Source: Haloferula helveola
GTDB taxonomy: Bacteria; Verrucomicrobiota; Verrucomicrobiia; Verrucomicrobiales; Akkermansiaceae
Direction of reading: 5' to 3'
Length of the DNA stretch: 64,000 bases
Assembly (NCBI RefSeq): GCF_037076345.1
Contig: NZ_AP024702.1
Location: 4,526,001-4,590,000 of the forward strand
The notes under the pieces are model-generated. The model was not told where the DNA came from. It searched no databases and was given only the letters and a program-made list of their open reading frames with translations. Position 1 is the stretch's first letter. Each line of letters starts with the position of its first letter. Positions 36,001-45,346 of this stretch are shown one piece after another. The translations under genes and the position numbers were made by a program.

Positions 36001-36891
36001 TCAGGCGCCCAACAAGTGCTTGCGCATGTTGGCGAGAATTTCCCCGCAGCGCTCCTCGTCTCCTCCTGCGACTTCCGCCGTTGCCCAACCCGTGTAGCCG
36101 ATCTCCTTCAGGGCGGCGCGGACATCGGGCCAGTCGACGTCACCCTCGCCGATCTTGCAGAAGCCGTTCTTCAGGCCCCAGTCCTTGGCGTCGAGTTTCA
36201 CGATCCGTTTGCCGAGTGCGCGGATCCATTCCGCCGGCTTGGCGAAGCGCTGATGGTTGCCGATGTCGAAGTAAGAGCCCACCCACGGCGAATTGATTTC
36301 GTCGAGGTAGGCGACCAGCTTCTCGGCGCTCTGCGAATCCCCCGCCTTCTCGTCGTAGAACATGCGGTTCCACACATTCTCGATAAGAATGTGAATCCCC
36401 AATTCAGCGGCCAACGGAAGGGCCTTCCGAATCTCGGTGATGGAGCGTTCCCAAGCTTGTTCATGGGTGGTGCCTCCATCGACTACGCCGGGCACGAGCA
36501 GCACGGCTGAGCCGCCGACCGAGTGCGACTCCCGGATGGCGGTCAGGAGTCCTTCAAGAGACTTCTCGCGAACCGCGGGGTCAGGATCCGAGAGCCGGAC
36601 CCGCCAGTGGATCGAGTTCACCACGCCGTGGATCGGAAGCCCCACGGTCTTCGATGCCTTGAGTGCCTCCGGCTTGTTTTCACCTCCCGGCGAGTTCAGC
36701 TCGACGCCGTCGTAGCCCAGTTTCTTGAGAATCGAGAACTTCTCTTCCAAGGACGCTCCAAAATTTGCCATCCCGCACTTCAGCGAGAGATTGATGGGCA
36801 GCGGCGCTGAAGCGGGGGCGGTATCGGCGCCAAAGGCGGGGCGGAGGAGGGCGGCGGAGCCAAGCGTGGTAATGAAGCGGCGTCGGTGCAT
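36001..36891 (-). CDS. Exported TIM-barrel sugar isomerase/epimerase-like protein
   Basis: 296 residues with a Tat-like leader (MHRRRFITTLGSAALL). The mature part is an AP-endonuclease-2/xylose-isomerase-like TIM barrel: KLGYDGVELNSPGG, ILIENVWNRMFYD, VGSYFDIGNH, KLDAKDWGLKNGFCKIGEGDVDWP and WATAEVAGGDEE. The Glu, Asp and His positions fit a divalent metal site. Such exported epimerases are common in Planctomycetes and Verrucomicrobia and act on sugars outside the cytoplasm; the substrate is unknown. It lies between tcdA and the photolyase gene on the same strand. Confidence 0.86.
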   Translation of the reverse strand: MHRRRFITTLGSAALLRPAFGADTAPASAPLPINLSLKCGMANFGASLEEKFSILKKLGYDGVELNSPGGENKPEALKASKTVGLPIHGVVNSIHWRVRLSDPDPAVREKSLEGLLTAIRESHSVGGSAVLLVPGVVDGGTTHEQAWERSITEIRKALPLAAELGIHILIENVWNRMFYDEKAGDSQSAEKLVAYLDEINSPWVGSYFDIGNHQRFAKPAEWIRALGKRIVKLDAKDWGLKNGFCKIGEGDVDWPDVRAALKEIGYTGWATAEVAGGDEERCGEILANMRKHLLGA

Positions 36892-36944
36892 GGTGAGACT
36901 ACGTGCAATTGAGCTACCAAACTTGCCCGTTCAAGGCATAAAAA

Positions 36945-38366
36945 TCATCTTCCAAGCTGTTCTTTGTGTTTTTTGAAGATTGCGAGAGTGCGCTTTCGTT
37001 CCTCGCCATGATCGAGACATGGTAGAGGGTAATCCTTCGCGAGAGGTTCGTTTCCTTCGGGGGCTTCGTGAAGAAGCTTTGCCTCGACGTCCTTGAGCTC
37101 GGGAATCCAGCGTTTGATGTACTCGCCGTCCGGATCATGTCGCTTCGACTGCGACCACGGATTCTGGATCCGGAAATACGGTGCGGCGTCCGCTCCGGTG
37201 CCTGCCGACCACTGCCAGCCGCCATTGTTTGAGGCGATCTCGCCATCGACCAACTGTTGCATGAAGTAGGACTCACCTTCCCGCCAGTCGATGTGAAGGT
37301 CCTTGGTCAGGAACATCGCGACAATCATACGGACCCGGTTGTGCATGAATCCCGTCTCGCACAGCTCTCTCATTCCGGCATCCACGATCGGGAATCCAGT
37401 TCGTCCCTCCTTCCAGGCTTCAAAATTCTCGCCCGGGGTTTCCCAAGGCAGCCCCCTCCAGTCGGGGTTGAATTCTTCTTTGAGGACGTTTGGAAAGTGA
37501 TGGAGAATGGCCATGTAGAATTCACGCCATGCCAGCTCCTTGATGTAGGTGTGCATGCTTTCCCGAGTTGAAGGGGATCTAGAGGCCTTGCGGGCTTCAT
37601 GAACGCGCCGATACACCGTGCGGATTGAAACCAAGCCGTAGCGCAGGTCTTGCGAAAGTCTCGAAGTCCCGCTAGCCGAGGGGCAGTCACGCATTCCTCC
37701 GTAGTCGGCCAAGCGAGCTGACACGGCGGTTTTCAGGCGGCCGAGAGCAGCCTTTTCTCCCGCCTCGACGATACCGCCCGCAGCGGTATCAAGATTCCAG
37801 TGGGAGAGCCGGGGGAGCGGGTCGGATCGCAGGTTCTTCGGGGTGTCCAATTTGCCGGGTTTGGGCAGAGGGGTTGGCTTATCCAAGGATAGCCAGTTGT
37901 TGCTGTAGGGAGTGTAGACGCGATAGGGGTCACCCGATTTGGTCAGGACTTCATCGGGGGTGTGTAGAGTGACGTCGTTCCAGCCATGACACTCGATTCC
38001 CCACTCCGAGCATTTCCGGGCGAGCTTTTCCTCAACGAGCTTCCCGTGCGGGTCGGGATCGCGGTTGTAATAGATTGCCGCCGCGCCGGTTTCTTCTACG
38101 AGTCGCCCGAGTTCCTCAATCGGGTCTCCGGTGCGGATGATCAGCCGGCCGTCGATCGTCCCGAGGTTTCCGGCAAGCGCCTTGAGCGAATCGCAGAGAA
38201 AAGCCTGACGGTTCGGGCCGGTCCAGCGGTGATTCGCCTTCCAGTCCGAGAGGATGTAGGTCGGGACAACGGAAGGGTAGCTCCGGGAGGCGTGGAGCAG
38301 CGCGGTATTGTCGAGAATACGAAGGTCCCGGCGGAACCAGTGGATGACGGGGGGAGCTTGGCCCAT
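36945..38366 (-). CDS. phrB: Deoxyribodipyrimidine photolyase (class I)
   Basis: 473 residues from ATG 38366. The N-terminal Rossmann domain opens with VIHWFRRDLRILDN. The FAD-binding region holds WREFYMAILHHFP, TGFPIVDAGMRELCETGFMHNR, RMIVAMFLTKDLHIDWREGE, and NNGGWQWSAGTGADAAPYFRIQNP. These match CPD photolyases, which repair UV-induced pyrimidine dimers using blue light. It suggests a sunlit habitat. It is followed on the minus strand by the exported epimerase and preceded by a small AP2-like gene. Confidence 0.94.
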   Translation of the reverse strand: MGQAPPVIHWFRRDLRILDNTALLHASRSYPSVVPTYILSDWKANHRWTGPNRQAFLCDSLKALAGNLGTIDGRLIIRTGDPIEELGRLVEETGAAAIYYNRDPDPHGKLVEEKLARKCSEWGIECHGWNDVTLHTPDEVLTKSGDPYRVYTPYSNNWLSLDKPTPLPKPGKLDTPKNLRSDPLPRLSHWNLDTAAGGIVEAGEKAALGRLKTAVSARLADYGGMRDCPSASGTSRLSQDLRYGLVSIRTVYRRVHEARKASRSPSTRESMHTYIKELAWREFYMAILHHFPNVLKEEFNPDWRGLPWETPGENFEAWKEGRTGFPIVDAGMRELCETGFMHNRVRMIVAMFLTKDLHIDWREGESYFMQQLVDGEIASNNGGWQWSAGTGADAAPYFRIQNPWSQSKRHDPDGEYIKRWIPELKDVEAKLLHEAPEGNEPLAKDYPLPCLDHGEERKRTLAIFKKHKEQLGR

Positions 38367-38439
38367 ATCGGGCAGCAAATCGAGCGATCCCCGCCGCGCA
38401 AGCGCGGAGCGGAATATTTCGGACTCCCGGGACGGCCGT

Positions 38440-38700
38440 TCAGGCCTTGTCCAGAATCTTCTCGATCTTGCGGACAGTGGTGTCGCTCAGCTTTCCCTGC
38501 ACCCGGCGGGAGCGCTCGAGAGTCGATTTGATCTCATCGAGGGCTGATTCCGCAGCCTCCAGCGATTTCCTTCCGCCGCCATATTGCTTGTCGGAGAAGT
38601 ACTTCGTGAAGGTCGCTCCACCCCGGCTGATGCAGAGCCGCCAGCCTTGGAAGGCGGTGCTCTCATAGGTGAAGCGCGTGAGGTTCCGCTTGGATTTCAT
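38440..38700 (-). CDS. Small AP2-like DNA-binding protein (putative)
   Basis: 86 residues from ATG 38700; an upstream ATG at 38733 would add 11 residues. The core (FTYESTAFQGWRLCISRGG, then a second segment TKYFSDKQYGGGRKSLEAA) has the three-strand-plus-helix pattern of bacterial AP2/ERF-type domains, with a basic helix after it. It ends in a charged helical tail. AP2 domains in bacteria usually belong to homing endonucleases or integrases; here it is stand-alone. Weak call based on pattern only. It lies 73 bp upstream of the phrB start, same strand. Confidence 0.55.
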   Translation of the reverse strand: MKSKRNLTRFTYESTAFQGWRLCISRGGATFTKYFSDKQYGGGRKSLEAAESALDEIKSTLERSRRVQGKLSDTTVRKIEKILDKA

Positions 38701-38915
38701 CGCTGTCTGCTTTCTGACTGTGGCGAAATTCACACTTCAACATGACACGGTCGGCGCTAGAAGGCGACACGTTTTTGATTGGGAAATGTTAGGCTTTTCC
38801 GGCCCGTCCCGGGCGGTGGCCTTTTCCTCCGAAAATTTGCTTTGCCAAGCGGCGGGTCATCCCCTTAAGTCCCCGCCCGCGCGAGCCTACCGAACCGCCG
38901 TAGGTCCTCCGGGCC

Positions 38916-38931
38916 CCCGCCGAAAGGCGGG
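38916..38931 (+). promoter_or_regulatory. GAAA-tetraloop hairpin in rpoA leader
   Basis: CCCGCC-GAAA-GGCGGG forms a perfect 6-bp stem with a GNRA loop, 46 bp before the rpoA start. It may be a leader structure of the rpoA-rplQ transcript; no T tract follows, so it is not a terminator. Confidence 0.45.
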
Positions 38932-38977
38932 AAAAGCCACGCTCGTCGGAGGGAAACCCGGCACATCGAACCATACC

Positions 38978-40060
38978 ATGTCAACTACCACACTGTCTCG
39001 TTTCGAGATTCCGAACCGCCTCGTCCGTAACGAGGAGACCGCCAGCGACATCTACGCCCAGTTCACCGCCGAACCGTTCGAGCGGGGCTACGGGCACACC
39101 CTTGGCAACTCCCTTCGCCGTGTCCTTCTGGGATCGCTCGAAGGTGCCGCGATCACCTCGGTCCGCATCGCCGGCGTTCAGCACGAATTTTCCAGCCTCC
39201 CCGGCGTGGTTGAGGATGTGACCGACATCATCCTCAATCTCAAGAAGGTGAAATTCAAACACCACGACAAGGAGCCCCGCATTCTCTCGATCAAGGTCGA
39301 GAAAGAGGGGGTCGTGACCGCCGGTGACATCCAGGAAGACAATCTCTACGAGGTCGTGAACAAGGATCAGGTCATCTGCAACCTCGACAAGAAGGTGAAG
39401 TTCGACTGCGAGTTCGAGGTCCGCGTCGGCCGTGGTTTTTCGACCGGCGATGAGAACAAGCGCAAGGACCAACCGATCGGTGTGATCGCGATCGACTCGA
39501 TTTTCTCGCCCGTCACCCGCGTCAAGTATGCGGTTGATTCCACCCGTGTGGGTCAGATGACCGACTACGACAAGCTGGTCCTTGATATCTGGACCGACGG
39601 GCGGATCACCCCGCAGGACGCGCTTCTCCAGGCTTCGGCGATTCTCCGCCACCACCTTGACGTGTTCGTCAACTACGACGAGAACGCCGTTGATTTCGAG
39701 GAGGCTCCGGCCGAAGCCAGCGAGGAGAACGCCGCACTCAAGAAGCTTCTCAACATGTCGGTCAACGAAATCGAACTTTCGGTTCGTGCCGCCAACTGCC
39801 TCAACAACGCGAACATCACGACCGTGGGTCAGCTCGCGATGAAGACCGAGGCCGAGATGCTCAAGTACCGCAACTTCGGCAAGAAGTCGCTCAACGAGAT
39901 CAAGGACAAGCTCTCGGAGCTTGGTCTCGGTCTCGGAATGTCCCTCGATCCTTCGTTGCTCACCGGTCCGGTGGCTGGCGCTCCCGCGCCGCGCCTCGGT
40001 GTGGAAGACGAGGCACCGGTCGGACTTGCCGATCTTATCGCCCAGAACCTCGACGACTGA
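38978..40060 (+). CDS. rpoA: RNA polymerase alpha subunit
   Basis: 360 residues from ATG 38978 ([15 protein letters not shown]). The open frame continues 103 codons further upstream, but that part is not alpha sequence. The N-terminal dimerisation domain has [22 protein letters not shown], and the C-terminal domain (after about 245) has [21 protein letters not shown] for UP-element and activator contact. Scaffold subunit of RNA polymerase. rplQ follows after 20 bp, the conserved order, but rpsD and the rest of the alpha operon are not upstream; instead a photolyase/AP2 pair runs the other way. Confidence 0.97.
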   Translation: MSTTTLSRFEIPNRLVRNEETASDIYAQFTAEPFERGYGHTLGNSLRRVLLGSLEGAAITSVRIAGVQHEFSSLPGVVEDVTDIILNLKKVKFKHHDKEPRILSIKVEKEGVVTAGDIQEDNLYEVVNKDQVICNLDKKVKFDCEFEVRVGRGFSTGDENKRKDQPIGVIAIDSIFSPVTRVKYAVDSTRVGQMTDYDKLVLDIWTDGRITPQDALLQASAILRHHLDVFVNYDENAVDFEEAPAEASEENAALKKLLNMSVNEIELSVRAANCLNNANITTVGQLAMKTEAEMLKYRNFGKKSLNEIKDKLSELGLGLGMSLDPSLLTGPVAGAPAPRLGVEDEAPVGLADLIAQNLDD

Positions 40061-40080
40061 TTCAGAAAGGGACCATCCCA

Positions 40081-40599
40081 ATGAGACACCGCAACAAAAC
40101 CGCCAAACTCAAGCGCACTGCCGACCAGCGCCGTGCCTTGCTCGCCAACCTGGCGTGCAGCCTGATCGAGCACGGTCGGATCCGCACCACTCTTGCCAAG
40201 GCAAAGGCGCTCCGGCCGCTCGCCGAGAAGCTCGTCACGCTCGGAAAGCGCGGCGACCTCCATGCCCGTCGTCAGGCTGTCGCATTCCTGCGCCACAAGG
40301 ACGTCGCGAAGAAGCTGTTCGATGAAGTCGCTCCCGCCGCGAAGGATCGTCCGGGTGGCTACTGCCGTATCACCAAACTGGGTGCCCGGATGACCGATTC
40401 CGCGCCGATGGCCATCATCGAGTGGGTTGACCTTCCGGGTCTGGACGAAGCCGACGAGGCTCCGGTCGCAGTCGCCGAAGAGTCCCCCGCTGTGGAGGAG
40501 GCTCCGGAAAAGCCGGCTGCAAAGAAGGCAGCCAAGAAAAAGGCAGCCCCCAAGGCTGAGGCCGAGGAGGAGACGTCGGAAGCCGGCGAAGTCAAGTAG
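40081..40599 (+). CDS. rplQ: Ribosomal protein L17 with charged C-terminal extension
   Basis: 172 residues. The first 118 ([20 protein letters not shown]... [21 protein letters not shown]) are a normal L17, a 50S protein near the exit tunnel. The last 54 residues are an Ala/Lys/Glu/Pro-rich tail ([20 protein letters not shown]) as seen on ribosomal proteins in several PVC bacteria. It follows rpoA by 20 bp with a clear AAAGGGA ribosome-binding site, and ends at a terminator. Confidence 0.97.
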   Translation: MRHRNKTAKLKRTADQRRALLANLACSLIEHGRIRTTLAKAKALRPLAEKLVTLGKRGDLHARRQAVAFLRHKDVAKKLFDEVAPAAKDRPGGYCRITKLGARMTDSAPMAIIEWVDLPGLDEADEAPVAVAEESPAVEEAPEKPAAKKAAKKKAAPKAEAEEETSEAGEVK

Positions 40600-40635
40600 A
40601 CCGAAACTGGTCTGTCTTTACTGGAAGATTTCGAA

Positions 40636-40668
40636 GCCCGCGGGTCTGGCCCGCGGGCACTTTCGTGT
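40636..40668 (+). terminator. Terminator of rpoA-rplQ
   Basis: A 9-bp perfect stem (GCCCGCGGG / CCCGCGGGC), loop TCTGG, then ACTTTCGTGTT, 36 bp after the rplQ stop. The stem is very GC-rich and the T tract is modest. Confidence 0.75.
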
Positions 40669-41903
40669 TAAGGCGCTACTCAAGGTCGCCGATCCGAAAG
40701 GGGACATTGCGGGTCATTGTGGCTTCCCGGCGGACGGGGTCATTGTTGTATCTCTGCGGCGGCTGACCCGCCTTTCAGAGAGCTGTTCGTGGTGCCCCTT
40801 GTGCGTTCCTTCACGGAGATTGAAGTCGACCGCACCGATCTTTTTCGGGCAGTAGCAGACATCCCAAAGGCTTTCTCCAGTTGGCGCAGCGCCACATTCT
40901 GGCCCCGGAACGCCGCCTCAGTGTTCCTGAAAACGTTACGGACGGTAATCTCGCTGTTGGAATCCACGTTCCTCCCGATATCAATCCACGCCCGCCTCGG
41001 GCAGCCTTGTCCGTAGGAGGACGTAGCGCCTACGTATCGGCACGAATGGGCGGCTCCTCCCTGCGTCTCGTGGGGGCGGTTTTGGAAATGGACTTCGCAC
41101 CTTCGTCCGAAACCCTTCCACCAATGTGCAAGGTCATGCCAGCATTTGGTGCTTGAGATCACTTCGGCGTTGAGCGTGAGATTGAAGTGCCCCTTCTCGC
41201 TCTGTGTCTGCCGTCTACGAAATGCCTCTGTTACCCGACGAAGTAGCTACGTCACGCAGGCGGTGAATTGCCCGGCGCTGTCTCCCTGCGGCAAAGCATT
41301 CTCAGCCGGCAGCGTCTACGGTAGTCCGTCGGTGGCAAGCCAGCGGGAGCAGTTGGGTGAAGGCCTTCGTCCTTGCTGGGCTACAGTAGGAGATTGTAGT
41401 GGCTGTGGTCGCCGAGCACTGTCAGCAGATGGCAATGCCCGCCATATGCCAGCGGTATTCATCCCTTATGATCCTTCGAAGGACACTTGATCTTGCGCCC
41501 TCCCCTCACCGGATGAAACTCATGCGTCGCGAGGACGTTTGTCTTCGTCTCCAATGGAGTCCTCCAAGGACCGCTCAGCCGATCGTCGGGAGCTGCCCGC
41601 CAACCCCTCGGCCCCCTGTGCATGCCCCCAAACACTCCTTGACCCAGTCGGCGCGCTTGATGCCGATGTGTCGGCACGGGGCTAACGCGTCGACTCCCTC
41701 GGGGTCCGCGCTTGCCTCACAATATCGATTCACTTTCACACTACCACAGGGTTCTCACGTCATCGTTTGCCCGCTAACGGAGGTGCCAACGAAAGGCCCG
41801 AACAGCTCTTGACCCCATGGACAGTGTCGTGAGCTAGAGCTCCGACTGACAAACTGGAAAGGAAATGCGAACTCCACTCGATATTCCGACCAGCTGCCGT
41901 GGG
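40669..41903. other. About 1.2 kb with no credible gene
   Basis: Between the rplQ terminator and the convergent subtilase stop, both strands carry only short broken frames of up to about 140 codons with no recognisable domain and residue use unlike the neighbours (many Cys, Ser, Arg, His). Base composition is a little less GC-rich than the flanks. An inverted repeat ACGTAG-CGC-CTACGT lies at 41021-41035, and CTACG/CGTAG recurs several times between 41012 and 41310. It could be a decayed gene or element, or hold an untranslated RNA; nothing decisive was seen. Confidence 0.6.
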
Positions 41904-43355
41904 CTATCGCTGGCCGAGGCCCAGAACGTTTGTTTCGATCTCGGTGCCGGGGCCGTCAAGCGAGAGGTCCGGCAGGGCTGGCGAGAACAGGAGGATGCTT
42001 CGCGTCGCCCAAGTGTCCCCGTCGGGTGACACTTCCAATTGGTAATAGCTCCGAGACTCCCCAGCGGGTACAGCGAAACGGATCGAGGCCAGACCGGTTT
42101 CGCCGAGCACGACAGTGGGAACTGCGAACCACGAGAGATCACTCCACTCGCTCAAATTGTTACTGCGCCAGATTCTCCATGCCCTGCCGTCGCTGAGCAC
42201 TTGGGTGCCGGGGAGCGTGAGCAGTTCGATAGGGATCTCCATCGACACCTCGATTAGATCTCGGGTTGAGTCCACATGCAAACCCCGCGAACGGCTGGTC
42301 CGATCGAATGGGTTGCTGCCAAAAAAGGTCTCCAACTCGTCGTCCATGCCGTCCGAATCACTATCTGTGCTAATTTGAAGAAGGGCAACCTCCGCTGCGA
42401 AAGCCTCTGTCTTCAGTCGGGCTTCAAGCTCAGCAGGGGACAGGGCCGGATTGATCGACAGCTCGATCAGCGCGGCTGCGGTCGCGAGAGCGGTTGCGGG
42501 GCTGGTTCCGTAGGCAGCGGTTTCGATGCCGCCGGGTCCGAAACAAACGACTGCGTCGCCCGGGGCGTAGAGATCCACCGCCTCGCCGATGTTCGAAACC
42601 GGGTAGACTTCGTTGTCGATCCCGGTTGCCCCGACGCAAACCACGCCCTCGGTGCTGCCGTAGGCTGACGGAACATAACGCGATGCGTCCGCTCCATTGT
42701 TGTTTCCGGCAGAGACGACCACGGGGAGGCCCTCTTCGACGGCGGATTCGATCGCATACCTGAGGGTCGACGATTGTCCTTCCGCCGCGGATCCGCTGGC
42801 AATGCAGATCAGCGCAGTGCCACCGTTGAGTTGAAAGTGCTCGGTTGCTTCGAGCACCGCGTCTGCCACGAGGCCGGCTGAAGAAGCGGAGCCCTCACCG
42901 TCCGGATACACGTCAAAGCTCACAACCTCGATGGGAGTGCCTTGGGCGGCTCCGGAGCCGGGCCCGGCGATGATGGACAGCATCTGGGTTCCGTGGAGGA
43001 AAGCCGATGAGCCACTGTCACCGCCGACGATGATGGAATTTCCTACCGTGAGGTTCTCGTTCGTGTCGAACCAGCCACCGGAGTTATCGACCGCGGTATC
43101 GATCAGATACAGGCGGACCTTATTCGGGGTGTCCGGGTAAGCATAGACCGTTTCATCCGGCGCACTCTCCGCGTCATTGAGTCTTGCGAGTGCCCAGCAA
43201 GCGTCTGAGACGGCTCCAGTAGGGAACATCGGCAAGTCGCGGCCGTCATCGGCCGTTCGACTCGATGGCACGGAGCCGGTTTGCGGACCCGAAAAGAGCG
43301 GAAGAAGGCAGGCTGCGCCGAGGCAAATCGGCAGCTGTCTCTGGAACGAAATCAT
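41904..43355 (-). CDS. Secreted subtilisin-like serine protease (S8)
   Basis: 483 residues with a signal peptide. The catalytic triad is visible: Asp86 in LYLIDTAVD, His121 in LHGTQM, Ser285 in YGTSPATA; the oxyanion Asn is Asn218 in SAGNNNG. The serine motif departs from GTSMATP (Met and final Pro changed). After the catalytic domain comes a calcium loop (STDSDSDGMDDELETFFGSNP) and a C-terminal beta domain with RSNNLSEWSDL and ESRSYYQLEVSPDG, the style seen in secreted Verrucomicrobia proteins. It is divergent from a TpsB transporter across an AT-rich region. Confidence 0.9.
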   Translation of the reverse strand: MISFQRQLPICLGAACLLPLFSGPQTGSVPSSRTADDGRDLPMFPTGAVSDACWALARLNDAESAPDETVYAYPDTPNKVRLYLIDTAVDNSGGWFDTNENLTVGNSIIVGGDSGSSAFLHGTQMLSIIAGPGSGAAQGTPIEVVSFDVYPDGEGSASSAGLVADAVLEATEHFQLNGGTALICIASGSAAEGQSSTLRYAIESAVEEGLPVVVSAGNNNGADASRYVPSAYGSTEGVVCVGATGIDNEVYPVSNIGEAVDLYAPGDAVVCFGPGGIETAAYGTSPATALATAAALIELSINPALSPAELEARLKTEAFAAEVALLQISTDSDSDGMDDELETFFGSNPFDRTSRSRGLHVDSTRDLIEVSMEIPIELLTLPGTQVLSDGRAWRIWRSNNLSEWSDLSWFAVPTVVLGETGLASIRFAVPAGESRSYYQLEVSPDGDTWATRSILLFSPALPDLSLDGPGTEIETNVLGLGQR

Positions 43356-43646
43356 GGGAACGACCTAGGCTTAGAGGATGGCATTTCATATCTGTCAGGG
43401 AGTTATAGGTCGAGAAAATACTAACAACTCATGATATGGTTAGTTTTATATAAACATAAATATAAGTCAGCCTGTTATTCCCAAAGTTTTTAAAAATAAA
43501 GAACCATTTAATATGTTTGTTACCGATCTATTTGGAGCTCTCAGTTTTTGACTTGGGGAGACCAATGAGCTGGGCTAAAAACCAACGGTGACGGACGACA
43601 TCGCGGGCAGCTCAAGCCACGCGGGCGTTCACAGCTTGTTGTTCCC
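43356..43646. promoter_or_regulatory. AT-rich divergent promoter region
   Basis: 291 bp between the subtilase and the TpsB gene. Bases 43380-43560 are strikingly AT-rich for this genome. An inverted repeat ACTAAC...GTTAGT at 43420-43444 could be an operator, and TTATATAAACATAAATATAA follows it. A TTGACT at 43548-43553 may be a -35 element for the TpsB gene, but its -10 partner is weak. Confidence 0.5.
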
Positions 43647-45299
43647 ATGCGCCTGTGTCTGATTGCTCTCCTGATCCTGCCCTTACACGGGCAGTTTTTG
43701 CCAGGCGTTGACCCTCGTCTGCCGGAGCCGGAGCCATTGGAGTCACTCCCTCCGGTCCAGCGGGGAACGCTTGGAGAGATTCCTGAGGATCCTCTACTCG
43801 CCGAAAAAATGCTTCAGATTCAGCTCGAGGGCTGGGAAGAGAGCGTGGTTGAGGATGGTCCTGAACCGCTGCGCATCGCCACCGGGCTTGAGGTCCCGGA
43901 GCCGGAATTGCTCGCCCGTCGACTCCAGCCGTTCGTCGGGGGAGAACTCAAGGCTTCCGATCTGCTGGCAATCGCCGACGTGGTGCTCGTGCACTTTGAT
44001 CTCGAAGGATACCCGGTCGTCAATGTCGATGCGCCCCAGCAGGACTTCGAAGGAGGGGTCCTTCGTCTGGTCGTCGAGATCGGCCGGATCGGCAAGGTGG
44101 GCGTGACGCGTCCCAAGTATGGGAATCCCGAATCGGTTCGTCGCGGGCTTTGGCTCCGATCGGGCCAGCCGGTCATGCGTTCGGCGTTGGATGATCAACT
44201 GGCTTGGTATGGTCGGCATGTTTTCCGGCGTCCGCGGCTGTTCGTTTCTCCTGGCGAAGAGCCCGCGACCGCTGACATCCTGATCGGCTTGGAGTCCGCC
44301 AAGCCATGGAGGGTAAACGTCGGGTACGAAAATAGCGGGCCCGATCTCGTCGGTCGCGACCGGATCCTGATCGGTGCGGCGGGAATGACGCCGGGTGAGC
44401 ATCTCATTGCTTGGCAAACCGTGCTCGGCACTCCGGTTTCATCGCTCCATGCGCATGCGCTCAGCTGGGAGATTCCGTTTCACTCGCTGCATCAGTCGCT
44501 GCAGTTGGACGCCGCCTATGCCGAGGTCCTGACTCGAACCCTTGGCGCCGGCCAGGTATTTGAAAATGAGGGAACCTCTTGGTCCTTCGGGGCGCTGCAC
44601 AAGCTTCCGCTGCCCGCGATGGGCTCGTGGCGGCACAGCCTGCGAAGCGGCTTCGAGGTCAAGGGAACCGACCAGTTCGTGTTGTTCGGGGCGGGAGCCT
44701 TTTCGCCGGGTGAAGTGAGGTTCGTGCATGCGAAGGTCGCCTACCAGTTGGAGCGTCGATGGGAAGACGCGGGTGTCGCTTTCCAGGCGTCGCTGGTGGG
44801 TTCGCCGGGAGGGTTGATCTCCGGCAACGACGATGCGGACTTTCAGGCCTACGATCCCTCGGCGACGTCCTCGTACTTGATCGGCCGTTTGTCCGGTCAG
44901 GGATGGTGGTCGCCGGGAGGAGATTGGCGCATCGGTCTCCGTGGAGCGGGGCAGTGGTCGGACTCCCGGTTGCTCCCTGCGGAACAATTTGCGGCGGGTG
45001 GCTACCAGACGGTCCGGGGAGTTGCGGAGCGTGAGTTTTTCGCCGACAACGGATGGCAGGCGAGTGTCGAGTTGGTAACCCCGGAGTGGGCGCCGGTCGA
45101 CTGGCTCCGTGTCAGGGGAGTCGGCTTCTTCGATCACGCTTGGCTGGAGAACCGCAAGGGCAGTGCGGTCTCGATCTCCGGAACGGGACTCGGGCTCAGG
45201 GTTCGGCTCTCGGACTACGTCGACTTCCGCGCCGACCACGGGTGGTGGGTCGACGGGAGGGGCGGACGCACGCACTTCGGAGTGACCATGCGCTACTGA
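43647..45299 (+). CDS. TpsB/ShlB-type two-partner secretion outer-membrane transporter
   Basis: 550 residues with a signal peptide (MRLCLIALLILPLHG). A proline-rich linker precedes POTRA-like domains (about residues 60-215, with VVNVDAPQQDFEGGVLRLVVEIGRIGKV typical of POTRA_2). A 16-strand barrel follows, including the conserved L6 loop motif GGYQTVRGVAEREFF (canonical VRGY). The C-terminus ends in an aromatic residue (GVTMRY). Such proteins export large TpsA substrates across the outer membrane. No TpsA exoprotein is beside it; the nearest secreted product is the divergent subtilase. Confidence 0.87.
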   Translation: MRLCLIALLILPLHGQFLPGVDPRLPEPEPLESLPPVQRGTLGEIPEDPLLAEKMLQIQLEGWEESVVEDGPEPLRIATGLEVPEPELLARRLQPFVGGELKASDLLAIADVVLVHFDLEGYPVVNVDAPQQDFEGGVLRLVVEIGRIGKVGVTRPKYGNPESVRRGLWLRSGQPVMRSALDDQLAWYGRHVFRRPRLFVSPGEEPATADILIGLESAKPWRVNVGYENSGPDLVGRDRILIGAAGMTPGEHLIAWQTVLGTPVSSLHAHALSWEIPFHSLHQSLQLDAAYAEVLTRTLGAGQVFENEGTSWSFGALHKLPLPAMGSWRHSLRSGFEVKGTDQFVLFGAGAFSPGEVRFVHAKVAYQLERRWEDAGVAFQASLVGSPGGLISGNDDADFQAYDPSATSSYLIGRLSGQGWWSPGGDWRIGLRGAGQWSDSRLLPAEQFAAGGYQTVRGVAEREFFADNGWQASVELVTPEWAPVDWLRVRGVGFFDHAWLENRKGSAVSISGTGLGLRVRLSDYVDFRADHGWWVDGRGGRTHFGVTMRY

Positions 45300-45346
45300 C
45301 CCGATTCGGGTTTCCCGAGGAGTTGGGACGGGGCAGTCTCGATGGC

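Noticed and set aside
38669-38977. N-terminal extension of rpoA
   Set aside because: RpoA homology begins at ATG 38978; the extension is the untranslated leader read in frame.
41682-41785. GCTAAC words resembling integron attC core sites
   Set aside because: The spacing and the complementary GTTRRRY ends are missing and no integrase or cassette genes are nearby.
45053-45346. N-terminal extension of the EamA permease
   Set aside because: It overlaps tpsB in another frame and gives Arg/Gly-rich sequence; GTG 45347 gives a normal ten-helix length.
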